From Mya arenaria (taxonomy: Eukaryota > Mollusca > Bivalvia > Myida > Myidae), in contig NC_069131.1 of NCBI RefSeq assembly GCF_026914265.1, positions 3,197,501 through 3,261,500 of the forward strand: a stretch of 64,000 nt of DNA, in the 5' to 3' direction. Shown piece by piece: positions 10,579 to 20,836 of the stretch. The notes under the pieces were generated by a model that was given only the letters and a program-made list of their open reading frames with translations, searched no databases and was not told the DNA's origin. The translations under genes and the position numbers were made by a program. Numbering within the stretch: position 1 is the first letter of the stretch; every line of letters starts with the position of its first letter.

Positions 10579-12489
10579 CTAGAAATTTAAAATATCAACA
10601 CATTTTTTATAAGTTAATACGTGCATACATACATTTTCTAGGGAGACCCCTCCCCCCACCCCCAGGACATTTAGCCCGAATATCGTTTAGAACGGAGCAT
10701 TTGCCGACCGTCTTTGACACAGGCCAACGTCAAATCCTGCAACTACCGCTGATAAAGTCGATTTAATATTCAGGGCAAATCTTAATCTTAATTTGAGAAG
10801 AGCGAAAATAATTCAAAACAGTACGGGGGACACCCTCATTGGCGAGATGTTTGTATAAATAGCAGTGAAATAGCTTCTCTAAGTAGTTCATCAGTCTACT
10901 TCACAATATGTGTATGGGCATCAGCGAAGGCAATAAGATGAGTAACAAGGCCTACAACGCTCAACTATAAATCGTAGAAATCTTATCTAGGCGTCCTTGG
11001 TACGAAGAGATATTTATTTTAACTTGATATATTATACGCAGTGAAATAGGTACTTGTATTTCATCTGAAGCTTACTAGAAGTCTTCTTCACACAATGACA
11101 GGGTAACAATATAAATAACAGGGATACAATGCACTACATTAAGTTGTGTACCAAGTTCGAGAGTTTGAGTTCGGTGCTTTCGTCACTCAATATCTCCGAT
11201 ATCGGAAGATTATACATGTATATACAGAGAGTACGTAACCGTTCTATAACTATACTGTCCGGATAAATCACAACGTAATTCACATTATTTTTGGACGTCG
11301 TTCTTGACAACGTGGTACAAAACAAATACGCAACCCGCAAACCTCGTAATTCAATATATAGTTATATACACTTGTTCTGGTTAGGCGATATAGGAGTTGA
11401 TGTGAAGACGACCACAAAGAGAACGTATACACTATCAGACACTATACAAAGCTTATCTCCTCGGGCAAAACGTTTGTACAAAACGAGTTCTAATCCAAAA
11501 TTCCTTAGAATACAACCTACATTTACAGCCAATAAATTTGCAGATAGTCAATCATTTAGTACAAGGCTTAATTATTAAGAATTGAAACTTTCGCGGGTTT
11601 TGAAACTTCCCACTGCCACTCATTAAATACACGATCCCTGCGTCAAATTTTGCGTTTACAATGTGAATGAAAACAGCTAAGTCAGTTAGATTACCTGAAT
11701 TCGTTCCGCTCACTTCGTCCATTCTTAATCATTGAGATTTTAATTCATGTTATCTGACTATTACTTAAAACTTAAAGTAGTATTCAGCTTACTTTTCTGG
11801 CGTACACGAAGGCGGCAACCCCTGTCGGCGGGAAGCAAAAAAGCGCAGTGATGGCTGCCGGTACTACCCAGTCCGTCGGATTCTGGAGCTCCGTAAGGTC
11901 ATCCAGGTCGGTGAACGTCGGTTCCGTCGGCGTCCGGATAGGCGTTGGTGATTCTGCCTCGTCGTGGATAGGTGGCTGAATTGTGAATCATAATCATTAT
12001 GTGCTTGCTAGTAAGTACAAAGGAATTGCATGACATTTTCATTTAAAAATAGCTCGTCGGCTCCGTCGGCGCCCGAATAGGGGGTGGCGTCTCAGCTGTA
12101 TCTTTGGCGTGTGGTTAGCAATTGAGGCTTCACTTTTCGTTTCACTTTTGCAACGCCGGACGATCCGGATCGCCGACGTTGGTTGTTTAAACATATTTTT
12201 CTTTTACATCGATTGTGAAACAAGTTATAACAACATTATTTTAATCACTCTCGTTGACACGATTTTACGCGAGAGAGTGGTCTTGTGTTGTGGGGGAAAC
12301 AGGAGAACCCGGAGACAATCCACTTGTCCGGCTTGGTGACCACAAACCAAACCGGACAACCAAAACGACGTTGCAATGTTATTAAGCTTGTATTACAATG
12401 TCTATTTTAAACTAATGTACACGAATGCATTTTACCTCTGTCCGTGCTTCCGTACTTTGAACAGCTACAAAAGTTGGGTTAAAATCCAT
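10426..12489 (-). CDS. CD225/dispanin (IFITM-like) membrane protein (whole gene, 3 exons)
   Basis: Joining exons 12489-12436, 11975-11793 and 10578-10426, all in phase 0, gives 129 aa. Residues 1-48 are a Pro/Thr/Glu-rich, presumably cytosolic N terminus. Residues 54-77 (WVVPAAITALFCFPPTGVAA...) are the first hydrophobic segment, the CD225 signature. Residues 80-100 form the conserved short loop ANKAYADGD...GRAR. Residues 101-124 are the second membrane segment, and the last five residues are a short tail. The family (Pfam CD225, dispanins) includes IFITM proteins and PRRT-type proteins of plasma and endosomal membranes. The sequence does not say which role this member has, so an antiviral role should not be assumed. 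It lies 325 bp upstream of the SETMAR-like start on the same strand. An in-frame TAA precedes the ATG. Confidence 0.85.
10579..11792. other. CD225 gene intron 2
   Basis: Mostly unique AT-rich sequence. It contains the interspersed repeat at 11583-11770. The short open frames at 11134-11340 and 11291-11578 have no recognisable domain and conflict with the intron, so they are not called. Confidence 0.7.
11583..11770 (-). repeat. Interspersed repeat, copy related to 15792-16015
   Basis: Read on the minus strand it matches 15792-16015 on the plus strand. Shared pieces include AACGCAAAAT, AATGAGTGGCAG, GCGAAAGT and the GTTAGAT.ACCTGAA end. The two copies are therefore in opposite orientation. Confidence 0.65.
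11793..11975 (-). CDS. CD225 protein exon 2
   Basis: 183 bp encoding residues 19-79. It is bounded by a CAG acceptor and a GTAAGC donor, both in phase 0. It supplies the PTPIRTPTEPT linker and the first CD225 helix. Confidence 0.87.
12056..12112 (-). pseudogene. Decayed partial copy of CD225 exon 2
   Basis: Within intron 1, about 80 bp upstream of exon 2, the minus strand reads PHAKDTAETPPPIRAPTEPT, against PPIHDEAESPTPIRTPTEPT at the start of exon 2. The copy stops before the CD225 helix. The acceptor AG of exon 2 is AC here and no donor follows, so it is a relic of a tandem duplication over the intron/exon border, not a usable exon. Confidence 0.7.
12436..12489 (-). CDS. CD225 protein exon 1 (start codon)
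   Basis: 54 bp encoding 18 residues (MDFNPTFVAVQSTEARTE), ending in phase 0 before a GTAAAA donor. The in-frame TAA at 12501-12499 supports the ATG. There is no independent domain signal in such a short exon. Confidence 0.65.
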
Positions 12490-13224
12490 GTCCACGTTTT
12501 ACATGAATACTCTAGAAATGTCAAACACATTCATTTTTGAGTGTTCTGGACTGGATCTATCTTGTTATATCATTAATTCCTAAAACGAAATTAACATTTC
12601 GTCTGGATGGCTTTCGTTTACTGTTCCTCCGTTTTCAATTTTAAAATATTATTTATTACATAAGTCCACTTGCCCCGGATTTCACTCGCTGATAATCAAT
12701 TTGAAGTGCGGATGCATTGCTACAAAATATATAAAGAGTATGTTTCACGTCACGAGTGTTCATGCATTTTGTAATACACCTATCATGTATGGTATTGTTT
12801 ACGATTCATTTCACAATGTTATGTGGTAAGTGTACATTTTATACACTGTGACAGCGGTGATTAGAGTTTCATTTTAATCCCGTTGCATTACGTCAATTCA
12901 TAAATAATATTGAATTTTAAGAAATAAAATGAGTTGTTTTTGTCCAATTGATTACATAGTCACAAATCTCTTTATATATAAAGAGCACTCTAAGCTCAAG
13001 TTAGATTAATGTTATCACTTCCCTATAAACAGTAGAAAAAGCAGATATTCACTTATACCGGTGAATAGATTCTTCTATATCTTGAACCTCAATTTGTTGT
13101 ATAAGTCGTTTTACCTAATCATTTATTTTTGCGTTTACAATATATAGCCGGTTGTGAGAGTAAGGTCTGCCCACGTCTTTTCGAAGATACATATTAGTTT
13201 TAAACGTGTCGACTGTATAACACT
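12490..13224. other. Gene-free stretch upstream of the CD225 gene
   Basis: AT-rich sequence with no recognisable exon, RNA gene or repeat. It should contain the promoter of the CD225 gene, but no element can be defended by eye. Confidence 0.5.
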
Positions 13225-13480
13225 CATACCAGGGGCGGCTCCAGGATTCAAAGCTAGAGGGGGCGTGACTTAGGGGCGTCACCTATTGACTTGCAGTCAA
13301 CCATCAGAACCGAATTTGCATTTGTTTTAAAGTGTTGGCAGGGCTGGTTGGGATACTTCCCCATGCACATTTTAACAATTTATAGTGCATTTAGGGCGTA
13401 TTTTATTTACTTTTTCTCCTAATATATTGCAATTGATATTAAACTTGCTCCCTCCATCCTCCCGGGATCCGTTAGTGGTA
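13225..13480. mobile_element. Candidate element with GGATCC-GG ends
   Basis: The left end (GGGGCGGCTCCAGGATT) and the reverse complement of the right end (ACGGATCCCGGGAGGATGG) share a G(A/C)TCC-GGA core followed by a G-rich run. This resembles the ends of the element at 33868-34155. The internal part is unremarkable. Confidence 0.35.
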
Positions 13481-13483
13481 CAC

Positions 13484-13660
13484 GGGATGGAAAGTTCCTG
13501 GGATTGACCAGTACTGAGTACACACTATTCCCACTACCACCCTGTGATGCCGAGCGCCAGGCAAGGAAGCTTTCTTAACGCCTTTCGGTACGACACGGTC
13601 CGGGATCTGAGCCGGGACCTTACGGGGTCGTGGCTCTACAGCTGAGCTAGCCTTGCAGTA
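13484..13660 (-). mobile_element. Candidate tRNA-derived SINE
   Basis: On the minus strand from about 13655 the sequence reads GGCTAGCTCAGCTGTAGAGC, a good RNA polymerase III A box in a D-arm context. It is followed about 30 bases later by GGCTCAGATCCC, a weak B-box-like piece. A full tRNA cloverleaf cannot be drawn, so a SINE head is more likely than a tRNA gene. Confidence 0.4.
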
Positions 13661-13680
13661 ACTCCCCACTTTTGGCAATA

Positions 13681-14620
13681 AACTTACAACGTAGTTACCC
13701 TACATCACTGTATTGAAGGAAGTTTAAGACATCATGCGTACAATCGGTGTATCCGTATCTATTCATGTATGTTTGTCATTTATAGGTCGTTTTAAAACCT
13801 GATATTAAGTGAAGTCGTATTAAATCAAGAATACGGATCACATAACCTGTGAAGTTTTTTTCAAAGTAAGATGATCAATTGAAACTACTGTTAACATTAA
13901 CTACGACATTTTACCCTGTATTATAATTATGTAAAACATTAATATTGTCACATTTTCATAATACGATGTTAGCTAGAAACAAGCTGTTATGTATTATAAA
14001 CATGTCTCATGTCAGAAAAACAAAATATTTAATTGAAGACCCTTTGATGTCCAATCGCTTTTTTTCGGATAGGTTTTCTCATCTTAAGAGGTTTTCGTAT
14101 GACTTTCTCTTCTGTTACATTATTTCGATCGTCAAATTTGATTACATATATCATTTTTCGAAACGCATGTTCAAGTTAGCCACACATGTACAAGTGATTT
14201 TAAGGTAATATTTATACTTTTGATACATTATTCATTGTGATTTGCCAACTATTTTTTCTGATTTCATGTGAATGACTTTCCGATATTCGTATTGGGTATC
14301 ATATGAATTGCAGTTTGAAATTGACAATGCATCTGCCGCATAATTTATTTGTTTTGTATATGACCTCATTTGCCATGTTTATGGTATGAGTTAATAAACG
14401 GTGTTTGAAATTTTACCCTGTATTTCACAGTTCGCTCACAAAATATATAAAAAATAATACTTTTTACGAAGATTACCCTTTTATCCCAATTTCGTGTTCA
14501 TTAGCGCAGTTGATGACGGGCAGAAAACCGTCGTTATTGAAAATATAAATTAGTTATAGCAGGTATATTTAGTACAATTTCTTCTTAAGTTTTTAAGTAC
14601 TGTACCGTGCACATGTTCCA
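13681..14620. other. Gene-free stretch
   Basis: AT-rich sequence. The one open frame (13945-14208, plus) has no domain and no exon-like context. Nothing else was recognised. Confidence 0.6.
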
Positions 14621-15606
14621 TGTTTTCCATGTTAACATGTATTCATAAAACATGAGCTATCCATGTTATTCATAAAACAGGAGCTATCCATATTATTCAT
14701 AAACATGAGCTATCCATGTTATTCATAAACATGAGCTATCCATGTTATTCATAAACATGAGCTATCCATGTTATTCATAAACATGAGCTATCCATGTTAT
14801 TCATAAACATGAGCTATCCATGTTATTCATAAACAGGAGCTATCCATGTTATTCATAAACATGAGCTATCCATGTTATTCATAAACAGGAGCTATCCATG
14901 TTATTCATAAAACAGGAGCTATCCATGTTATTCATAAACAAGAGCTTTCCATGTTATTCATAAAACAGGAGCTATCCATGTTATTCATAAATAAGAGCTA
15001 TGCAAGTTATTCATAAAATAGGAGCTATCCATGTAATTTATAAAACAGGAGCTTTCCATGTTATTCATAAAACAGGAGCTATCCAAGATATTCATAAAAC
15101 ATGAGCTATCCATGTTATTCATAAACATGAGCTATCCATGTTATTCATAAACATGAGCTATCCATGTTATTCATAAACATGAGCTATCCATGTTATTCAT
15201 AAAAAAGAGCTATCCAAGTTATTCATAAAACAGGAGCTGTCCTATTATTCATAAACATGAGCTATCCATGTTATTCATAAACATGAGCTATCCATGTTAT
15301 TCATAAACATGAGCTATCCATGTTATTCATAAAACAGGAGCTATCCATGTTATTCATAAAACATGAGCTATCCATGTCATTCATAAAACATGAGCTATCC
15401 ATGTTATTCATAAACATGAGCTATCCATGTTATTCATAAACATGAGCTATCCATGTCATTCATAAAACATGAGCTATCCATGTTATTCATAAAACAGGAG
15501 CTATCCATTTAATTCATAAACATGAGCTATCCATGCTATTCATAAAACAGGAGCTATCCATGTTATTCATAAAACAGGAGCCATCCATGCTTTTCATAAA
15601 ACAGAA
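14621..15606. repeat. 26-bp minisatellite
   Basis: Tandem units of 26-27 bp containing GAGCTATCCATGTTATTCAT. Variation is mainly AAACATG against AAAACAGG. Length divided by period gives about 37 copies. Confidence 0.95.
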
Positions 15607-15791
15607 GCTAACATTTGTGATGGAGTTCTTCACACATTTATTAGACATGGTTCATCTACGAAACTACATAAATGTTACAAAAAGTAAACATAATGCGGTC
15701 TGAGTAAACATTGCATTATTACAAATATAGGACATATTCAACACGACCTGTTTGAAGTTTGAAGCGTCAATAAATATAATGTTAAAGTTAT

Positions 15792-16015
15792 AGTTAGATG
15801 ACATTGAGTAAATTCTTAATGATTAAGAATGGGCGGTGAGAGCGTAATGAACGAGCCCTTCTTATTCATTAAGCAATTACTTCAGGTCATCTAACTTGGA
15901 ATACAACCTCATTGGCTGATACATTGTCAACGCAAAATCTGAAACAAGAAGTGTGTATCGAATGAGTGGCAGAAGGCGGTCCTTTAAACACCAGCGAAAG
16001 TGAAATTCATAATGA
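15792..16015 (+). repeat. Interspersed repeat with a terminal foldback
   Basis: AGTTAGATGAC (15792-15802) is the reverse complement of GTCATCTAACT (15886-15896), and the interior folds imperfectly (CTTAATGATTAAGAA against TTCTTATTCATTAAG). The following sequence to about 16015 matches the reverse complement of 11583-11770, so this is a dispersed family. Confidence 0.65.
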
Positions 16016-16980
16016 TTAAGTCTGTTACTTAATTATTGCCTATAGATCTGCAATTTGATTGGCTTAAAATTTAGTTTGTATTCTAATATCTATATTACAC
16101 TGCTCATAGAAAACATACTTATGAAAGCATTATGAAACATCTCAACTATTTAATTAAGAATAAATCACTTTTTTCAGCAATTCCAGGTTCGAGTTAATTA
16201 AAAAACCTGTATCTCTATTACCTTTAAAACAGAACTTGCAATTTATATTTCAATGACAATAGTATAACGTATTGGTAAAAAAATGCGTTCTACATAAAAT
16301 AAATACGTTTCACACCCAGATTATCCGGAATTAAAACACAGGCATTCCATAAAACAATGAATGTCCTAATTGGTCCATAAATAAAGATAAATATATAATA
16401 TGTGGTAATACATACACAGTTATGATATTTTGTAGGAAACATTATAGTTAAGCCTGAATGCCCATTAATAAAACCATCTCAAATAAATGGCAGATATAAA
16501 ACAATATAATCTCAACCATTAAAAACATCCATTTTTTAAACCTTTTTTAATTTCTTACCATGTATTAAGCATCAAAATATTCAGAAAATACAATAAAATT
16601 TTATTTAAAAAAGTAAGTCAATAATAGTGCCCCAATTCCAATAACGAAAAGTTTGAACTATCAGTGAAATGTAAATAAAATAACTTGTAGAAATGTGAAT
16701 AAAAAATTTAATAAAAAATAAAAACTTAATTAGTAGTTTAATGCTAAATCATTGATTAACAATTCAAGTTTTAAACTGAAATCTACAATAGTTAAAACAC
16801 TAAGTCTTTAAGAATGTTTTACAGCTAAAATCGGACACCAACTCTCACAACCATTAAAATCCTGAGCTATGTAAGCTTTTTAAGTGGTTAATTTCACCAA
16901 CAAATACACAAAACAGCATCACTTATACATACTCTACGATATAAAATACAAAACAATACCAAATAAATATATACATAGAA
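16016..16980. other. Gene-free AT-rich stretch
   Basis: Very AT-rich, with no recognisable feature. Confidence 0.5.
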
Positions 16981-16984
16981 TAAA

Positions 16985-17350
16985 ACATAAATGTATACAA
17001 AAATGTCACATAAATGTATACATAAAATGTCACAAATACACAGAATGTCACATAAATGTATACATAAAATGTCACATACACACAGAATGTCACATAAATG
17101 TATACACAGAATGTCACATAAATGTAAACACAGAATGTCACATAAATGTAAACACAGAATGTCACATCAATGTATACAGTCACTATACATAGAATGTCAC
17201 ATCTATGTATACACAGAATGTCACATCTATGTATACAGTCAATGTCACATCTATGTATACAGTCACTATACACATAATGTCACATTAATGTATACAGTCA
17301 CTATACACATAATGTCACATTAATGTATACAGTCACTATACACAGGATGT
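16985..17350. repeat. 24-bp minisatellite with longer variants
   Basis: Units built on GAATGTCACATAAATGTATA repeat every 24 bp. In the right half a CAGTCACTATACA insert lengthens the unit to about 37 bp. Confidence 0.9.
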
Positions 17351-17964
17351 CACATAGTCATATTCATAGAGTGACACATAGGCGAATGTATAGTTTTTGA
17401 ATGAGATCAATGTTAATACAAAAATTGGAGTATTATTTTAATTACCACTTCACATCACAAGTAACTTGATGCACTGAGTGAATAATTCAGAGTGTTATTA
17501 GAAATGTACTTTTCCATCAGAATTATACAATGGATTTTTTTTAAATGTCAACTAATATGTAAGGATTTTTTTAATTAGAAATATTAACATTGCCAGAATG
17601 AGTTTACATACATGTACCATGTTTTACTGATGTCTCACAAGATGAGTTTTAAACAATCAGTAGTAATAAGCCATGTAATTATAGACTAAGTAATGGGGAA
17701 TGAAATTAACAAAATAAAAGTAATTCATAATATAAAAAAGTAAAAAAAGGTAACTACGAAACTATCCAAAATGATATTAGTGAAAAAAGCAATCTAATCT
17801 GTTGCATTGAAAATGAACCGTCCAGAACAACATTGTGTAATTACCAGATTAAATCTCCCAATAAATATGATAAACAACTGACAAAATATCCTAGAACTAA
17901 AAAAATTCAATGTATTGTATGAAACTCTCAGAGTCCATAAACTAATTGTTCCCTTTTTAATCCA

Positions 17965-18271
17965 GAATTAAATACCTCTTAAATCCAGTATTTGATACCT
18001 CTTAAATCCAGTATTTGATACCTCTTAAATCCAGTATATAATACCTCTTAAATTCAGTATTTGATACCTCTTAAATCCAGTATATAATACCTCTTAAATC
18101 CAGTATTGATACCTCTAAATCCAGTAACTGATACCTCTTAAATCCAGTATATAATATCCCTTAAATCCAGCATATGATACCTCTTAAACACAGCATATGA
18201 TACCTCTTAAATCCAGTATTTGATACCTCTTAAATCAAGTATTTGATACCTCTTAAATCCGGAATATAATA
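17965..18271. repeat. 23-bp minisatellite, left part
   Basis: Units of CCTCTTAAATCCAGTATTTG plus ATA. The array is interrupted at 18271 by a DNA transposon and resumes at 19514. Confidence 0.92.
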
Positions 18272-19513
18272 CAGTCAAACCTGGTTGAACGGTCACCTGC
18301 TTTAAATGGCCACCTGCTTTAACGGGCCACTCCAAATTCCCCCCGTACGTTTTTACTATATAATGTACGTGTATTAAGCGGCCAACTGTCTAACGCGGCC
18401 ACGGCCACTAATTTTTGTCCCCATGAAGCCATATAAACACTAATTAGCGGCCACTAATCCCTTGTCACTGACACTTCCGCGTAAAATTTTTTCCAATACA
18501 CAGCTTTAATTGCGTATAGAAGTTTACGGAAAAGAACGACGGCCTCGGGTATCTCCGTCATCCAATGAAAATGAATATTGCATCACAGGATTGCCATGCG
18601 TGTTTACTCATCGTGAAATCATGTTTATTTCACGTCGGCGAATGTTTTGATCAGAATTGACACAGTTAATGACACAATTAACAAGATAATTAAATAATTA
18701 CGAAGTTAATTATTAAATACCGACAAAAACAACGGTTATTATGAATACACAGCTTGCATTGTCATTCGAAGGCGTGAAACTAGTTACGATTTTTATTCAC
18801 TTCAATATTATTTTTCGAAGTGCACAGATTTAAATTTCTATGAACGGATATTTACACAATGCAATGTTCTTGATATTTTTTTAACTTTGATTATGGCTGA
18901 AAATAAGACTAATCGAAAGTGTTTGACTCTAAAAGAATGTGTCGAGTGTATAAAGTTATAAGAAAACGGCCGTAGTGCAAGAAGTTTTGCCAAGATTTTA
19001 ACTGTGGAAGGACTCAAATAAATTTCTTACTTTTCGTAATTGTGGAGGAATATGAAAGCAATAGAAATCCAAACGCAAAAAGACAGAGGAAAATGACAGG
19101 ACATGAGGAACTGAATTAACTAAATTGTGTATGTACATGTAGTTGTGTAAATGTGTAGACTGATATGTGGTGTGTTTTGTTTATGCTATGCATCAACATT
19201 TATCTAATGTACGGACTTCTTTAAAAAGTGAACTCAAAAATGTGAATGTACATGTAGTTGTTTATCTAATGTATTTTATTTATAAATTTAAAATAAAGTT
19301 ATTTTATCTATACAAATGTATTTGTTTTCAACCTTCTTCAATAATATTGATACAGAGGTTACTGATTGTGGTGTGAGGTGGTGGTTAAGAAACATACTCC
19401 ATCTCTGAATAAAGCTAGAGGCGAAAATGTCATACCTGGATTAAGTGGCCACCTGTCTTAAGCAGCCACTTTGATCATTTCCCACGGGTGGCCACTTAAT
19501 ACAGGTTTGACTG
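18272..19513 (+). mobile_element. Decayed pogo/Tigger-type DNA transposon (1242 bp)
   Basis: The ends CAGTCAAACCTG... (18272) and ...CAGGTTTGACTG (19513) are inverted repeats flanked by TA on both sides, the target of the Tc1/mariner-pogo superfamily. The subterminal GGCCACCTG-like repeats also match Tigger-type ends. The element carries only the start of a broken transposase frame. It sits inside the 23-bp minisatellite, whose units continue on both sides. Confidence 0.85.
18893..19112 (+). pseudogene. Pogo/Tigger transposase N-terminal relic
   Basis: From ATG 18893 the frame reads MAENKTNRKCLTLKECVECI, then KL, a stop, and ENGRSARSFAKIL. This is the pattern of the psq/CENP-B-type helix-turn-helix of pogo transposases. 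A frameshift around 19012-19015 then restores TQI, followed by WEEYESNRNPNAKRQRKMTG up to HEELN, where the rest (including the catalytic DDE domain) is missing. It cannot encode an active enzyme. Confidence 0.75.
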
Positions 19514-19700
19514 TACCTCTTAAATCCAGTATTAATACCTCTTAAATCCAGTATTTGATACCTCTTAAATCCAGTAAATAATACCTCTTAAATCCAGTAC
19601 TTGATACCTCTTAAACCCAGTATATAATATCTCTTAAATCCAGTAATTGATAACTCTTAAATCCAGTATTTGATACCTCTTAAATCTAGTATATGATTCA
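19514..19700. repeat. 23-bp minisatellite, right part
   Basis: The same CCTCTTAAATCCAGTA units continue directly after the transposon. Confidence 0.92.
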
Positions 19701-20672
19701 AGTTCGAGAAACATTACTTGGGATAAAGCATGTTGAAAATCGATTGCTTCCCCTGACCATATAATACCAGCTTGTACTAAAGAACTATTGCACACTTAAA
19801 AAACCCATTGATCACTGTTATCTATAATTATCTTTAATAGTATTATTAGCTTGCCAGCTGCCTCCAAAATCAATTGCATCATTCTTTCTAGATAGAAAGT
19901 ACTATCTATTAGTAATTATTAAGCTGTTACTAAATCTAAAAACCAACCAGAAACTGTGGCAATGCAACAGCCTTGTCGAGGGGGTCAAGCTGGTCCCACA
20001 ACTGCACAACACAAATATACATGTGACCTGACTGAGCACATCCATTCTTAATTTTATAAATAAAAAAATACTTTTTTTAGCTTGCTTGTAAAGATAGCTT
20101 TAGATAGGTTAATATAAATCATTGTCATTGTCCTGGGGTCATTTTATCAAGATAGACTTTAAACAGGAGTAATGCACTGTTTAAATTCTTCCTAAGTAAA
20201 TTTTGTTCCTAGGTAGCATTCTTGATGAGACCCATCCATGGCCCATATTTACTAACCTCTTCAGTCTGTGTTTGAGACTCAAAACTTGCAACTGTTACCA
20301 ATAACTAGTTTTGCAATTCTATGCACAGGTTTTGTAAGCTTTGTAACATACCGCTATATGTAATCATATTTCTGAGCCTGAGTCTGAAACTTAAACTCAA
20401 GATGTTAGTTAATTGACACTATACATGTGTCATTTTGATGGGCATGAATAAAGAACTCGTTATGTGCTTGACCATACAACTTCTTAAGTGAGAGGGGGAC
20501 AATTTTCCTATTAATAAACCACTCTCACTTTTTAACTTTCTTTAAAAACACAAGTCTAATTTTGATATACTTATCACGTGACACGGCATTGGGCTAAAAA
20601 TACAACATCAAAATTGCTAGGTAGATTTTCTGTTCACAATCAGAGTCACTGTGGACCCTGAGAGAGTCATTG
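19701..20672. other. Gene-free stretch downstream of the Vac8-like gene
   Basis: No repeat or exon recognised. It should contain the 3' untranslated end of the Vac8-like gene (minus strand), but no poly(A) signal can be singled out with confidence. Confidence 0.5.
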
Positions 20673-20836
20673 TTAGTCACTACTAGAGGAGGCTGTGCTT
20701 GATTCTTGGCCCCCATGTAATCGATGGAGCACTTTATTGGCTAGTTCCTGGATGGTTGATTGCTGGTCCAAACCAGTCAACTTGGTAACTACAGCCTCGA
20801 TTCCATGGTCTTTAAAGGCTCCCAGAAACATCGGGT
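20673..20836 (-). CDS. Vac8-like exon 14 (C terminus, stop)
   Basis: Encodes residues 553-606: a last helical segment (FLGAFKDHGIEAVVTKL, then ELANKVLHRL) followed by a Ser/Thr tail ending SSSSD and TAA. Confidence 0.85.

Noticed and set aside
13590..13660. Possible tRNA gene on the minus strand
   Set aside because: A good A box and D arm are present, but no consistent anticodon stem, T stem or acceptor stem can be drawn; called a SINE head instead.
14621..15606. CRISPR-like appearance of regular repeats
   Set aside because: Units are contiguous with no unique spacers, and the surroundings are eukaryotic. The same holds for the other arrays.
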